Below the pieces are notes generated by a model, which worked only from the letters and a program-made list of their open reading frames with translations, searched no databases and was not told the DNA's origin. This document shows, one piece after another, positions 36,516-45,185 of a DNA stretch of 64,000 nt (the stretch's first letter is position 1; every line of letters starts with the position of its first letter). Origin of the DNA: Rhodospirillales bacterium (GTDB lineage Bacteria > Pseudomonadota > Alphaproteobacteria > Reyranellales > Reyranellaceae); the NCBI GenBank assembly GCA_016699855.1, contig CP064988.1, positions 3,562,501 to 3,626,500 of the forward strand, in the 5' to 3' direction. A program made the translations under genes and the position numbers.

Positions 36516-37649
36516 TTGACCGACGCCGTTTCGACCCAGACCGCCCCGCTCCAGCGCACGCCGCTGTACGACCTCCACCGGGAACTCGGCGCCAAGCTGG
36601 TGCCGTTCGCGGGCTACGAGATGCCCGTGCAGTATCCGATGGGCATCCTCGGCGAGCACAATCACGCGCGCGCCGCCGCCGGCCTGTTCGACGTCTCGCA
36701 TATGGGCCAGATCCGGCTGACGGCGAAGCCCGGCCACGACCTCGCGGCGACGCTCGAGACGCTGGTGCCGGCCGATATCCGCGGCCTCCAGCCCGGCCAG
36801 CAGCGCTACACCCAGTTCACCGACGCCAACGGCGGCATCCTCGACGACCTGATGGTCACGAGCACCGGCGACCATCTGCTGCTGGTGGTCAACGCCGCTT
36901 GCAAGGACGCCGATCTGGCGCATATCCGGGCCTGTCTCTCCGACCGGGTCGAGATCGAGCCGATGTTCGCGCGCGGCCTGCTCGCCGTGCAGGGACCGAA
37001 GGCGGTCGACGCGGTGGCGCGGCTGGCGCCGGCGGTGGCGGCGATGACGTTCATGACCGGTGCGTTCGTGCGCATCGACGGCGCCGAATGCTACGTCACG
37101 CGCTCGGGCTACACCGGCGAGGACGGTTTCGAGATCTCGACGCCGCGCGATGCCTGCGCCGCCATCGCCCGCCGCCTGCTCGACCAGCCCGAAGTCAAGC
37201 CGATCGGGCTGGGCGCGCGCGACTCGTTGCGCCTCGAGGCCGGTCTCTGCCTCTACGGCCACGATATCGACACCACCACCACGCCGGTCGAGGCCGGCCT
37301 GGTGTGGAGCATCCGCAAGGACCGGCGCGCCGAGGGCGGATGGCCGGGCGCCACGACGATCCTCCAGCAGATCGCCGACGGTCCGGCCCGGCGCCGCGTC
37401 GGCCTCGTGCCGGAGGGCCGCACCATCGCCCGCGAGGGCGCCGAGATCGTCGACGGCGCGGGCGCCGTGGTCGGCAAGGTCACCAGCGGCGGCTTCTCGC
37501 CGACACGCGAGGGGCCGGTCGCCATGGGCTACGTGGCGCGCGCCCACGCCGCCGCCGGCACGAAGCTTGCGCTGATGGTGCGCGGCAAGCCGGTGCCGTG
37601 CGCGGTCGCGCCGATGCCGTTCGTCAAACACCGCTATTTCCGCGGCTAG
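36516..37649 (+). CDS. gcvT: Glycine cleavage T protein (aminomethyltransferase)
   Basis: A 377-residue folate-dependent aminomethyltransferase that releases ammonia from the lipoyl arm of GcvH and makes methylene-THF. The conserved YEMPVQYPMGILGEHNHAR, FDVSHMGQ, GYTGEDGFEI, ARDSLRLEAGLCLYGHD and TSGGFSPT are present. The best start is a TTG at 36516 (MTDAVSTQT), an uncommon codon with only a weak AGG upstream; a nearby GTG at 36509 is out of frame. Poor initiation signals here may be part of riboswitch control. First gene of gcvT-gcvH-gcvPA-gcvPB. Confidence 0.95.
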   Translation: MTDAVSTQTAPLQRTPLYDLHRELGAKLVPFAGYEMPVQYPMGILGEHNHARAAAGLFDVSHMGQIRLTAKPGHDLAATLETLVPADIRGLQPGQQRYTQFTDANGGILDDLMVTSTGDHLLLVVNAACKDADLAHIRACLSDRVEIEPMFARGLLAVQGPKAVDAVARLAPAVAAMTFMTGAFVRIDGAECYVTRSGYTGEDGFEISTPRDACAAIARRLLDQPEVKPIGLGARDSLRLEAGLCLYGHDIDTTTTPVEAGLVWSIRKDRRAEGGWPGATTILQQIADGPARRRVGLVPEGRTIAREGAEIVDGAGAVVGKVTSGGFSPTREGPVAMGYVARAHAAAGTKLALMVRGKPVPCAVAPMPFVKHRYFRG

Positions 37650-37685
37650 CGCCGCCGTCGACAGGCACGAGGGAGAGACCGGATC

Positions 37686-38063
37686 ATGGCCACCATCAAG
37701 TTCACCGACGAGCACGAGTGGATCAGCGTCGACGGCGGCGTCGCCACCGTCGGCATCACCGACTACGCCCAGCAGCAGCTCGGCGACGTCGTGTTCGTCG
37801 AGGTGCCGGAGGCGGGGCGCTCGGTCGAGAAGGGCGAGGCCGTCGCCGTCGTCGAATCGGTGAAGGCCGCCAGCGACATCTACGCGCCGGCCACCGGCGA
37901 GGTGGTGGAGGCCAACGCGGCGCTGGCCAGCGCGCCGGGCGACGTCAACGAGGACGCCATGGGCAAGGGCTGGTTCTTCCGCCTCAAGCTCGCGAATCCG
38001 TCCGAGCTCGACGGCCTGATGGACCAGGCCGCCTACGACGCCTTCGTCGCGTCGCTCGCCTAG
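37686..38063 (+). CDS. gcvH: Glycine cleavage H protein
   Basis: A 125-residue lipoyl carrier shuttling the aminomethyl group between P, T and L proteins. The lipoylated lysine is Lys60 in VVESVKAASDIYAP. Length and the N-terminal FTDEHEWISVDGG are typical. It lies 36 bases after gcvT. Confidence 0.98.
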   Translation: MATIKFTDEHEWISVDGGVATVGITDYAQQQLGDVVFVEVPEAGRSVEKGEAVAVVESVKAASDIYAPATGEVVEANAALASAPGDVNEDAMGKGWFFRLKLANPSELDGLMDQAAYDAFVASLA

Positions 38064-38091
38064 ACCGCCGCCGAGACCGGGAGCTCCGCCG

Positions 38092-39438
38092 ATGCGCTAC
38101 CTTCCCCTGACAGACGCCGACCGGCGCGAGATGCTCGCCGCCGTCGGCGCGCGCTCGGTCGACGAGCTGTTCCGCGACGTGCCGGCGGCGGCGATCCTGC
38201 CCGGACCGATCGCCGAGCTGCCGCCGCACCAGGGCGAGCTCGAGGTCGAACGCGCGTTCCAGGCCTACGCCGCGATGAACCTGTCGCCGGCGTCGCATCC
38301 CTCGTTCCTCGGCGCCGGCGCCTACCGCCACCACGTGCCGTCGGCGGTCGATCATCTGATCCAGCGCGGCGAATTCCTGACCTCGTACACGCCGTACCAG
38401 CCGGAGATCACGCAGGGCACGCTGCAGTACCTGTTCGAGTTCCAGACCCAGGTGACGATGCTGACCGGCATGGAGGTGGCCAACGCCTCGATGTACGACG
38501 GCAGCACCGGCACGGCGGAGGCCGTGCTGATGGCCAACCGCGTGACGCGGCGCTCGAAGGCGATCCTCTCCGGCGGCCTGCATCCGCACTACCGCGCCGT
38601 GGTCGAGACGACGGCGAAGTGGCAGGGTTTCACGGCGGCGGCGCAGCCGGCCGATCCGCGCGCCGTCGAGGACCTGGCGCGCCTCGTCGACCGCGAGACC
38701 TCGTGCGTGGTGGTGCAGAACCCCAGCTTCTTCGGCCAGGTGCGCGATCTGGCGCCGCTGGCGAAGGCCTGCCAGGCGGCGGGCGCGCTGCTGATCGTGG
38801 TCGTCACCGAGGTCGTGTCGCTTGGCGCGCTGACGCCGCCGGGCGAGATGGGCGCCGACATCGTGGTGTGCGAAGGCCAGTCGCTGGGCGTCGGGCTCCA
38901 GTTCGGCGGCCCCTATGTCGGGCTGTTCGCGACCAAGGAGAAGCATCTCCGGCAGATGCCCGGCCGGTTGGTGGGCGAGACGGTCGACGCCGACGGCAAG
39001 CGCGGCTTCGTGCTGACGCTCAGCACCCGCGAGCAGCACATCCGGCGCGAGAAGGCGACGTCGAACATCTGCACGAACTCCGGCCTGATGGCGCTGGCCT
39101 TCACGATCCACCTGACCTTGCTGGGCGAGGCGGGTCTGCGCCGCCTGGCGGAGCTGAACCACGCCAAGGCGGTCGAGCTGGCCGACCGGATCGCGGCGCT
39201 GCCCGGCGTCGAGGTGCTCAACGACACGTTCTTCAACGAGTTCACCGTGCGCCTGCCGAAGCCGGCCGCCGGAGTCGTCGAGGCGCTGGCGCGCAAGGGG
39301 ATCCTCGCGGGCGTGCCGGTGTCGCGCCTGATCCCCGACGATCCCGCCGTCGGCGACCTGCTGCTGGTCGCCGTCACCGAGACCGCCACCGAGCTCGGCA
39401 TGGGCCCGCTGATCGCCGGACTGAAGGAGACGCTGTGA
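38092..39438 (+). CDS. gcvPA: Glycine dehydrogenase (decarboxylating) subunit 1
   Basis: A 448-residue half of the split P protein. It matches the N-terminal part of single-chain GcvP (YTPYQPEITQGTLQYLFEFQTQV, YDGSTGTAEAVLMANR, GPYVGLFATKEKHLRQMPGRLVG). This half shapes the active site but has no PLP lysine. It ends TGATG, overlapping the next start. With GcvPB it decarboxylates glycine and loads GcvH. Confidence 0.97.
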   Translation: MRYLPLTDADRREMLAAVGARSVDELFRDVPAAAILPGPIAELPPHQGELEVERAFQAYAAMNLSPASHPSFLGAGAYRHHVPSAVDHLIQRGEFLTSYTPYQPEITQGTLQYLFEFQTQVTMLTGMEVANASMYDGSTGTAEAVLMANRVTRRSKAILSGGLHPHYRAVVETTAKWQGFTAAAQPADPRAVEDLARLVDRETSCVVVQNPSFFGQVRDLAPLAKACQAAGALLIVVVTEVVSLGALTPPGEMGADIVVCEGQSLGVGLQFGGPYVGLFATKEKHLRQMPGRLVGETVDADGKRGFVLTLSTREQHIRREKATSNICTNSGLMALAFTIHLTLLGEAGLRRLAELNHAKAVELADRIAALPGVEVLNDTFFNEFTVRLPKPAAGVVEALARKGILAGVPVSRLIPDDPAVGDLLLVAVTETATELGMGPLIAGLKETL

Positions 39439-41027
39439 TGGTCCAGTCGCTCGACCGCTCCCAGGGCCGCGCCGGCGCGATGCCGTCCTCCGCCCCGGCC
39501 ACCGCGACCTACACCGGCAACCGCGCGCTGCAGCTCGAGGAGAAGCTGATCTTCGAGATGGGCCAGGCCGGACGCTGCGGCGTCGACCTGCCGGAGCCGC
39601 CGAAGGTCGCCGACCGCCTCGGCGGGCTGCGTCGCAAGGGCGCCATCGGCCTGCCGGGCCTGTCCGAGCCGCAGGTGGTGCAGCACTACACGCGTCTGTC
39701 GCAGAAGAACTACGCCATCGACATGGGCGTCTATCCGCTGGGCTCGTGCACGATGAAGCACAACCCGAGGCTCAACGAGAAGATCGCGCGGCTGCCGGGC
39801 ATCGGCGACATCCATCCGTTGCAGCCGATGTCCACCGTGCAGGGCGCGCTGGCGCTGATCGACGAGCTGGCGCGCTGGCTCAAGACGCTGACCGGCATGC
39901 CCGCCGTCGCGATGTCGCCGGCCGCCGGCGCGCATGGCGAGATGTGCGGCATGATGGCGATCGCCGCGGCGCTGGCGGCGCGCGGCGAGGCGCACCGCAA
40001 GACCGTGCTGGTGCCGGAATCGGCGCACGGCACCAACCCGGCGACCGCCGCCGCGCTGGGCTTCGCCGTCAAGCCTATCCCGGCGACCGGGGACGGCCGC
40101 GTCGATGTCGCGGCGCTCAAGGCCGCGCTCGGTCCCGACGTGGCCGCGATCATGCTGACGAACCCCAACACCTGCGGCCTGTTCGAGCGCGACATCCGCG
40201 TCGTCGCCGACGCGGTGCACGCCGCCGGGGCGTATTTCTACTGCGACGGCGCCAACTACAACGCCATCGTCGGCCGCGTGCGGCCGGGCGACCTCGGCAT
40301 CGACTGCATGCACATCAACCTGCACAAGACGTTCTCGACGCCGCACGGCGGCGGCGGCCCGGGCTCGGGCCCGGTCGTGCTGTCGGAGCGCCTCGCGGCC
40401 TACGCGCCGCGTCCATGGGTGGTGCGCGACGCCGCGGGCTGGCGGCTGGTCGAGGAGGGCGACGCCACCGACGGCGCGCCGTTCGGCCGGCTCAAGGCGT
40501 TCCACGGCCAGATGGGCATGTTCACCCGCGCGCTTGCCTATATCATGAGCCACGGCGCCGACGGGCTGCGGCAGGTGGCCGAGGACGCCGTGCTCAACGC
40601 CAACTATGTGATGGCGCGGCTGCGGACCGAGATGACGCCGGCGTTCGAGGGCCCGTGCATGCACGAGTGCCTGTTCGACGATTCCTTCCTCAAGGACAGC
40701 GGCGTCAGCACGCTCGATTTCGCCAAGGCGATGATCGACGAGGGCTACCACCCGATGACGATGTACTTCCCGCTGGTCGTGCACGGCGCCCTGCTGATCG
40801 AGCCGACCGAGACGCAGAGCAAGGAGGAGATCGACCTGTTCTGCGACGCGCTGCTCGACCTGGCGCGGCGCGCCAAGGCCGGCGATTCCGTCGAGGCGTT
40901 CAAGGCGGCGCCGCTGCACGCGCCGCGCCGCCGGCTCGACGAAACGCTGGCGGCGCGCAAGCCGATCCTGCGCTGGAAACCGACCAACGCCGCGCCCGGC
41001 GCGCCGGCCCGCCAGGCGGCGGAGTGA
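39438..41027 (+). CDS. gcvPB: Glycine dehydrogenase (decarboxylating) subunit 2
   Basis: A 529-residue PLP-bearing half of the P protein. The PLP lysine lies in INLHKTFSTPHGGGGPGSGP; SCTMKHNPRLNE, HPLQPMSTVQGAL and SAHGTNPATAA are further conserved parts. The ATG at 39438 shares its A with the gcvPA stop (TGATG), so the two subunits are translationally coupled. The gene is complete; no lipoamide dehydrogenase gene is in the window. Confidence 0.97.
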   Translation: MVQSLDRSQGRAGAMPSSAPATATYTGNRALQLEEKLIFEMGQAGRCGVDLPEPPKVADRLGGLRRKGAIGLPGLSEPQVVQHYTRLSQKNYAIDMGVYPLGSCTMKHNPRLNEKIARLPGIGDIHPLQPMSTVQGALALIDELARWLKTLTGMPAVAMSPAAGAHGEMCGMMAIAAALAARGEAHRKTVLVPESAHGTNPATAAALGFAVKPIPATGDGRVDVAALKAALGPDVAAIMLTNPNTCGLFERDIRVVADAVHAAGAYFYCDGANYNAIVGRVRPGDLGIDCMHINLHKTFSTPHGGGGPGSGPVVLSERLAAYAPRPWVVRDAAGWRLVEEGDATDGAPFGRLKAFHGQMGMFTRALAYIMSHGADGLRQVAEDAVLNANYVMARLRTEMTPAFEGPCMHECLFDDSFLKDSGVSTLDFAKAMIDEGYHPMTMYFPLVVHGALLIEPTETQSKEEIDLFCDALLDLARRAKAGDSVEAFKAAPLHAPRRRLDETLAARKPILRWKPTNAAPGAPARQAAE

Positions 41028-41104
41028 CGGCCGCGCCGGGCCCGCGGGTCCGGCGCGCGCGAACTCTGCTATGATGCCGGCGCGTCGTTCGGAGGCTCCA
41101 CGCC

Positions 41105-42265
41105 GTGGTCAAGAAGCCGGGATTCGGTGAACCGGCGCCGGGGTTCACGGCGCCGACCCCGGTCAATCCCAAGTTCCATTTCGACACCGCCGCCGGCCGC
41201 AACATCGTGCTGGCGTTCCTCGGCCATCCGCTGACCGACGACGCCGCGCGCCTCGTCGCCGAGGTGCGCGCCGAGCGCGCCGCGTTCGACGACGAGACGC
41301 TGGCGCTGTTCTACGTGCTGTCGGATCCGGCCGACGCCGCGCGGCTCGGCGTCGCGCACGAGGTGCCCGGCCTGCGCTATTTCATGGACTACGACCGCGC
41401 CGTCGCGGCGGCCTATGGCCGTTGCGATCCCGCCGTCGGCCCCGGCGCGCCGGTCGAGGGCGGCCTGGTGGTGATGGACCGCGGGCTGCGCGTGCTGCAG
41501 TCGCTGCCGCTCGGCGGCGACCGCCCGCCGTTGTCGCGGCTGGTCCAGGGTCTGCGGCGCCTGACCGACTGGCAGGCGGCCGACGCCAGCGTCGGCCACG
41601 CGCCGGTGCTCGTGGTCGAGCGCGTCTTCGAGCCGGCGTTCTGCCGGCGCCTGATCGACTACTACGCCGCCCGTGGCGGCGACGATTCCGGCTTCATGCG
41701 CGAGACGGAGGGCATCACCGTCGGCGTCGTCGACCACGGCTTCAAACGCCGCCGCGACCGGCAGATCGACGACGACCGCCTGGTCAAGGAGGCGATCCGC
41801 CGGATCACCGGGCGGCTTCTGCCGTCGATCCGCCGCGCCTTCCAGTTCGAGGCCACGCGCATCGAGCGCCACATCGTCGCCTGCTACGACGCCATCGAGG
41901 GCGGGTTCTTCCGTCCGCACCGAGACAACACGACCAAGGGCACGGCGCACCGCCGCTTCGCCGTCACGCTCAACCTCAACGCCGAGGAGTACGAGGGCGG
42001 CGATCTGCGTCTACCGGAGTTCGGGCCGCGCACCTACCGCGCCCCGACCGGCGGCGCCGTGGTGTTCTCGTGCTCGCTGTTGCACGAAGCGCGGCCGGTG
42101 ACGCGCGGCACGCGCTACGCCTATCTGCCGTTCCTCTACACCGATGCCGACGCCGAGCTGCGCGAGCGCAACAAGGCGTTCCTCGACGCCCGCAGCGGCG
42201 GCCGCGCCGGGCTGCCGGCGCAAACGCCCGACGACACGATGGGCGGCGGCGCGTCGGAAGGGTAG
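41105..42265 (+). CDS. Redoxin-like / 2-oxoglutarate-Fe(II) oxygenase fusion
   Basis: A 386-residue protein with two parts. Residues 1-150 look like a thioredoxin-fold redoxin (GEPAPGFTAPTPVNPKFHFDTAAGRNIVLAFLG) but lack a cysteine at the peroxidatic site; the only cysteine in this part is Cys107. Residues 165-350 form a prolyl-4-hydroxylase-type double-stranded beta-helix with His272 and Asp274 (RPHRDN), the third ligand His327 and the 2-oxoglutarate Arg337 (RGTRYAYLPF). It starts with GTG behind GGAGG. It probably hydroxylates a protein or metabolite; substrate unknown. It is downstream of gcvPB but possibly independent. Confidence 0.85.
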   Translation: MVKKPGFGEPAPGFTAPTPVNPKFHFDTAAGRNIVLAFLGHPLTDDAARLVAEVRAERAAFDDETLALFYVLSDPADAARLGVAHEVPGLRYFMDYDRAVAAAYGRCDPAVGPGAPVEGGLVVMDRGLRVLQSLPLGGDRPPLSRLVQGLRRLTDWQAADASVGHAPVLVVERVFEPAFCRRLIDYYAARGGDDSGFMRETEGITVGVVDHGFKRRRDRQIDDDRLVKEAIRRITGRLLPSIRRAFQFEATRIERHIVACYDAIEGGFFRPHRDNTTKGTAHRRFAVTLNLNAEEYEGGDLRLPEFGPRTYRAPTGGAVVFSCSLLHEARPVTRGTRYAYLPFLYTDADAELRERNKAFLDARSGGRAGLPAQTPDDTMGGGASEG

Positions 42266-42302
42266 GGCGCGGTCCGGTCTAACCGGATCGTCGCGCCTCT
42301 CC

Positions 42303-42368
42303 GTCATGTCGAGCGCGGCGAGAAATTCTGGGACGGCGGAGGGATCCCTCGCTGCGCTCGGGATGAAG
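42303..42368. repeat. Imperfect inverted repeat of the GATCCCTCGC family
   Basis: The right half (GGGATCCCTCGCTGCGCTCGGGATGA in two parts, 42341-42366) and a degraded left half (GTCATGTCGAGCGCGGCGAG from 42303) form a hairpin between the oxygenase and the PqiA-like gene. Same family as the repeats at 58216 and 63147. Confidence 0.7.
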
Positions 42369-42408
42369 GGGCATGGCGATCACATGCGTCATCCCCGATG
42401 GACGCGCT

Positions 42409-42954
42409 CTACCCGCCCTCGACGGCGCGGCGGCGGCGTTCGATCAGGGCGCCCAGCGCCATGGCGAGGATCGTCGACAGCGCGAACAGGTAGATGCCGG
42501 CCTCCGGCCGCAGCCTGACCATGAACCCGCCCTGCAGCGAGGCGACGACCACGGCGACCACCAGCACGTCGAGCATCGACCATTTGCCGATCGCGCCGGC
42601 GACGTGGTGGGCGCGGTCGCCGGCTCGCGGCGCGAACCACAGCCAGGCGGCGAGGCCGAGCTTGGCGATCGGGAACGCCACCGAGAACACCGCCACCACG
42701 ACCGCCAGCGGCAGCGAGCCGCCGGCCACGAGATCGGCGATGCCCGAGAGCACGGAGTGGGTGGTGTCGAACAGCCTCAAGCGCGTCACGCGCACCGCCG
42801 GCGCCAGCAGACCGGCGCCCAGCGCCAGCGCCGCCGCCGCCCACAGCACGACGAGCAGGACGGTGTCGCGCGGGAAGCGCTCGGCCAGCGAGCCGTTCAC
42901 CGGCGCGGACCCGATGTGGCGGACGACGGCGAAGCCATCATCGGCCGCGGCCAT
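42409..42954 (-). CDS. Paraquat-inducible protein A (PqiA)-family membrane protein
   Basis: A 181-residue inner-membrane protein with about four helices. The signature GKWSMLDVLVVAVVVASLQ and the VLSGIADLVAGGSLPLAVVVAVFSVAFPIAKL region match one PqiA domain (E. coli PqiA has two). PqiA proteins work with MCE proteins in lipid transport between membranes. No MCE gene is adjacent. The ATG lies directly behind the terminator of the ATP synthase operon. Confidence 0.8.
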   Translation of the reverse strand: MAAADDGFAVVRHIGSAPVNGSLAERFPRDTVLLVVLWAAAALALGAGLLAPAVRVTRLRLFDTTHSVLSGIADLVAGGSLPLAVVVAVFSVAFPIAKLGLAAWLWFAPRAGDRAHHVAGAIGKWSMLDVLVVAVVVASLQGGFMVRLRPEAGIYLFALSTILAMALGALIERRRRAVEGG

Positions 42955-42986
42955 GAAAAAAGCCCCGAGCCGGCGGCGCGGGGCTT
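42955..42986 (-). terminator. Rho-independent terminator of the F0 operon
   Basis: On the minus strand the stem AAGCCCCG/CGGGGCTT (42979-42986 with 42960-42967, 11-nt loop) is followed by TTTTTT. It begins 26 bases after the atpF stop and is the clearest intrinsic terminator in the window. Confidence 0.85.
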
Positions 42987-43011
42987 CGTTCCGGCCGGCA
43001 TCGAGCCGACC

Positions 43012-43551
43012 TCAGTGGAGGCGCTTCGGCAGCTCGGCGATGGCCTGGTCGACAAGCTCGGCGCCATGGCCGGCGGCGAGGCGCTCGCGCAGCAGAGCGC
43101 CGGTGGCGCCGATCGCGGCCGTCACGGCGGCGTTGCGCACGTCGGCCGTGGCCTGGGCCTCGGCCTGGGCGATGCGGTCCAGCGCCAGCTTCTCGCTGCG
43201 CTTGATCGAGGCCTCGAGATCGGCCTGCGCGCGCACCTTCATGCGCTCTGCCTCGGCGCGGGCCTGGGCGACGATGCCCTCGGCCTCCTTGACCGCGTCG
43301 CGGCGCTTGGCCTCGTACTCGGTCAGCATGGCCTGCGCCTCGGCGCGGAGCTTCTCGGCCTCCTCGATCTGTCGGCGGATCGTCTCGCCGCGCTTGTCGA
43401 GCGCCGCGCCGATCGCGGCGCGCGCCTTCCAGACGACGAGTCCGACGAAGATGACGAACGCGACCGCGACCCAGAACTCGGGCGTCGCGTAGATCGGGCC
43501 GTGGTGGCCCGGCGCGCCCTTGGGGTCGGCGGCGTAGGCTGTGCCGAACAT
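43012..43551 (-). CDS. atpF: ATP synthase F0 subunit b
   Basis: A 179-residue stator subunit. One membrane helix near the N-terminus (EFWVAVAFVIFVGLVVW) is followed by a long right-handed coiled coil (RRQIEEAEKLRAEAQAML, EAERMKVRAQADLEASIKRSE). It links F0 to F1. The start is one base after the b' stop (43553). Last gene of atpI-atpB-atpE-b'-b; the terminator follows. Confidence 0.95.
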   Translation of the reverse strand: MFGTAYAADPKGAPGHHGPIYATPEFWVAVAFVIFVGLVVWKARAAIGAALDKRGETIRRQIEEAEKLRAEAQAMLTEYEAKRRDAVKEAEGIVAQARAEAERMKVRAQADLEASIKRSEKLALDRIAQAEAQATADVRNAAVTAAIGATGALLRERLAAGHGAELVDQAIAELPKRLH

Positions 43552-43552
43552 C

Positions 43553-44044
43553 TCAGGCGCCTCTCTTCAGCGCGGCGTCGACCGCGGCGTCGACCTTGAC
43601 GGCGTCGGCCGGCGCGCCGACCAGGCGCGTGAACGCCGAGCGGGCGACCTCGGCGGCCATCGACCGCACGTTGGCCATGGCGGCGGCGCGGGCGTCGGCG
43701 ATCCGCCGCTCGGCGCCCGCCAGCTCGCCGGCGATGCGCTGCGAGACCTCGTGCTGGCGCTTCGCGGCCTCGGCGTCGGCGGCGTCGGCCGTCTTGCGGG
43801 CCAGCGCCTGGGCCTCGCCGCGCGCGTCGGCCAGCGCCTTCTCGTAGAGGGCGATGACCGACTTGGTCTCCTCCTTCGCCTTCAGCGCCGCGTCCAGGTC
43901 GCCCTGGATCTTGTCCTCGCGCCGCTTCAGCGTCTCGCCGATCGCCGGCAGCGCCAGCTTCGACATCAGCAGGTAGAAGACGACGAACGTCACCGCCAGC
44001 CAGAACAGCTGCGTGGCGAAGAAGGCCGTATCGAGTTGCGGCAT
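43553..44044 (-). CDS. atpF2: ATP synthase F0 subunit b'
   Basis: A 163-residue second stator subunit, as in photosynthetic and other alphaproteobacteria. The N-terminal TAFFATQLFWLAVTFVVFYLLMSKLALP anchor is typical of b', followed by coiled coil (RREDKIQGDLDAALKAKEE). It pairs with b as a heterodimer. The 69-base gap to atpE holds a strong hairpin. Confidence 0.94.
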   Translation of the reverse strand: MPQLDTAFFATQLFWLAVTFVVFYLLMSKLALPAIGETLKRREDKIQGDLDAALKAKEETKSVIALYEKALADARGEAQALARKTADAADAEAAKRQHEVSQRIAGELAGAERRIADARAAAMANVRSMAAEVARSAFTRLVGAPADAVKVDAAVDAALKRGA

Positions 44045-44060
44045 GGCCCGTCCCCCGGTC

Positions 44061-44109
44061 GACGCGGCGCGGCGGCGCCCGGAGGCGCCGTCCGCCGCCG
44101 CGCGGCGTC
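44061..44109 (-). promoter_or_regulatory. Intercistronic hairpin after atpE
   Basis: Two 17-base arms (44061-44077 and 44093-44109) pair with one mismatch around a 15-base loop, four bases past the atpE stop. No T run follows, so it is more likely an RNA-stability or partial-termination element than a full terminator. It could raise the level of c-subunit mRNA over b' and b. Confidence 0.55.
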
Positions 44110-44113
44110 GGTG

Positions 44114-44338
44114 CTAGCCGAACAGGATCAGGAACGAGATCAGCAGCGCGAACAGCGCCACCGCCTCGGTCAGCGCGAAGCCGAGCATGCCGAGGCCGAA
44201 CACGTTGTCGCGGGCCGCCGGGTTGCGGCCGACCGCGCCGACGAGCGAGGCGAAGATGTTGCCGATGCCGACGCCGACGCCGGCGAGGGCGATAACGGCG
44301 ATACCGGCGCCGATCATCTTTGCGCTAGCGAGATCCAT
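44114..44338 (-). CDS. atpE: ATP synthase F0 subunit c
   Basis: A 74-residue hairpin of two membrane helices forming the rotor ring. The conserved loop is RNPAARDN and the proton-binding carboxylate is Glu58 in GFALTEAVALF. No extra Na+-binding residues are seen, so it is most likely proton-driven. Confidence 0.98.
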   Translation of the reverse strand: MDLASAKMIGAGIAVIALAGVGVGIGNIFASLVGAVGRNPAARDNVFGLGMLGFALTEAVALFALLISFLILFG

Positions 44339-44422
44339 GGTCCGTTTCCTTTCTCGAAAACCTGGTCGGTGGATGGCCGCGACGGCGCCCGACCGAGGCG
44401 CCGCCCGATGGAGGGACGCGCG

Positions 44423-45166
44423 TCAGTGGTGGAGGTGCAGCGCGTCGTTGAGGTAGATGCAGGTCAGCACGGTGAAGACGTAGGCCTGCAGGAAGCACAC
44501 GAGGATCTCGAAGCCGGTCAGCACGACGTTGAGCGCCAGCGGGGCCCAGCCGCCGAGCACGCCGAGGCTGATCACGAAGCCCGCGAACACCTTCAGCATG
44601 GTGTGGCCGGCCATCATGTTGGCGAACAGCCGGATCGCGAGGCTCACCGGCCGCGTCAGGTACGACAGGATCTCGATCGGCACCATCAGCAGCAGCATCA
44701 CCGCCGGCACGCCCTTGGGCACGAAGAACGACAGGAAGTGGACGCCGTGCTTGACGAAGCCGAGGATCGTCACGCCGAGGAACACCACGAACGCCAGCCC
44801 GAAGGTGACGATGATGTGGCTGGTGAAGGTGAAGCTGTAGGGCACCATGCCGAGCAGGTTGCCCGTCAGGATGAACATGAACAGCGCGAACACGAACGGG
44901 AAGAACGCCTTGCCGGCGTGGCCGGCCTGGTCGGTCAGCATCTTCGAGACGAATTCGTAGGACATCTCGGCCATGGACTGCCATCGGCCGGGCACCAGCG
45001 CGCGGCGGCTCATGCCGCCGACAAGGAACACGGTCGCGACGACGACCGCGATGGTCATCCACAGCGCCGAGTTCGTGAAGGAGATGTCGACCCCACCGAG
45101 CTTCGGAAGCTTGATCAGCGGTTCGATCTTGAACTGCTCGAGCGGACCTGCCACGCCATCCCCCAA
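44423..45166 (-). CDS. atpB: ATP synthase F0 subunit a
   Basis: A 247-residue multi-helix membrane subunit forming the proton half-channels. The essential arginine lies in RPVSLAIRLFANMMAGH, and the last helix has FLQAYVFTVLTCIYLNDALHLHH, both invariant features. It follows atpI and precedes atpE. Confidence 0.97.
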   Translation of the reverse strand: MGDGVAGPLEQFKIEPLIKLPKLGGVDISFTNSALWMTIAVVVATVFLVGGMSRRALVPGRWQSMAEMSYEFVSKMLTDQAGHAGKAFFPFVFALFMFILTGNLLGMVPYSFTFTSHIIVTFGLAFVVFLGVTILGFVKHGVHFLSFFVPKGVPAVMLLLMVPIEILSYLTRPVSLAIRLFANMMAGHTMLKVFAGFVISLGVLGGWAPLALNVVLTGFEILVCFLQAYVFTVLTCIYLNDALHLHH

Positions 45167-45185
45167 CCTGTCGTCGTCGCGGCCT

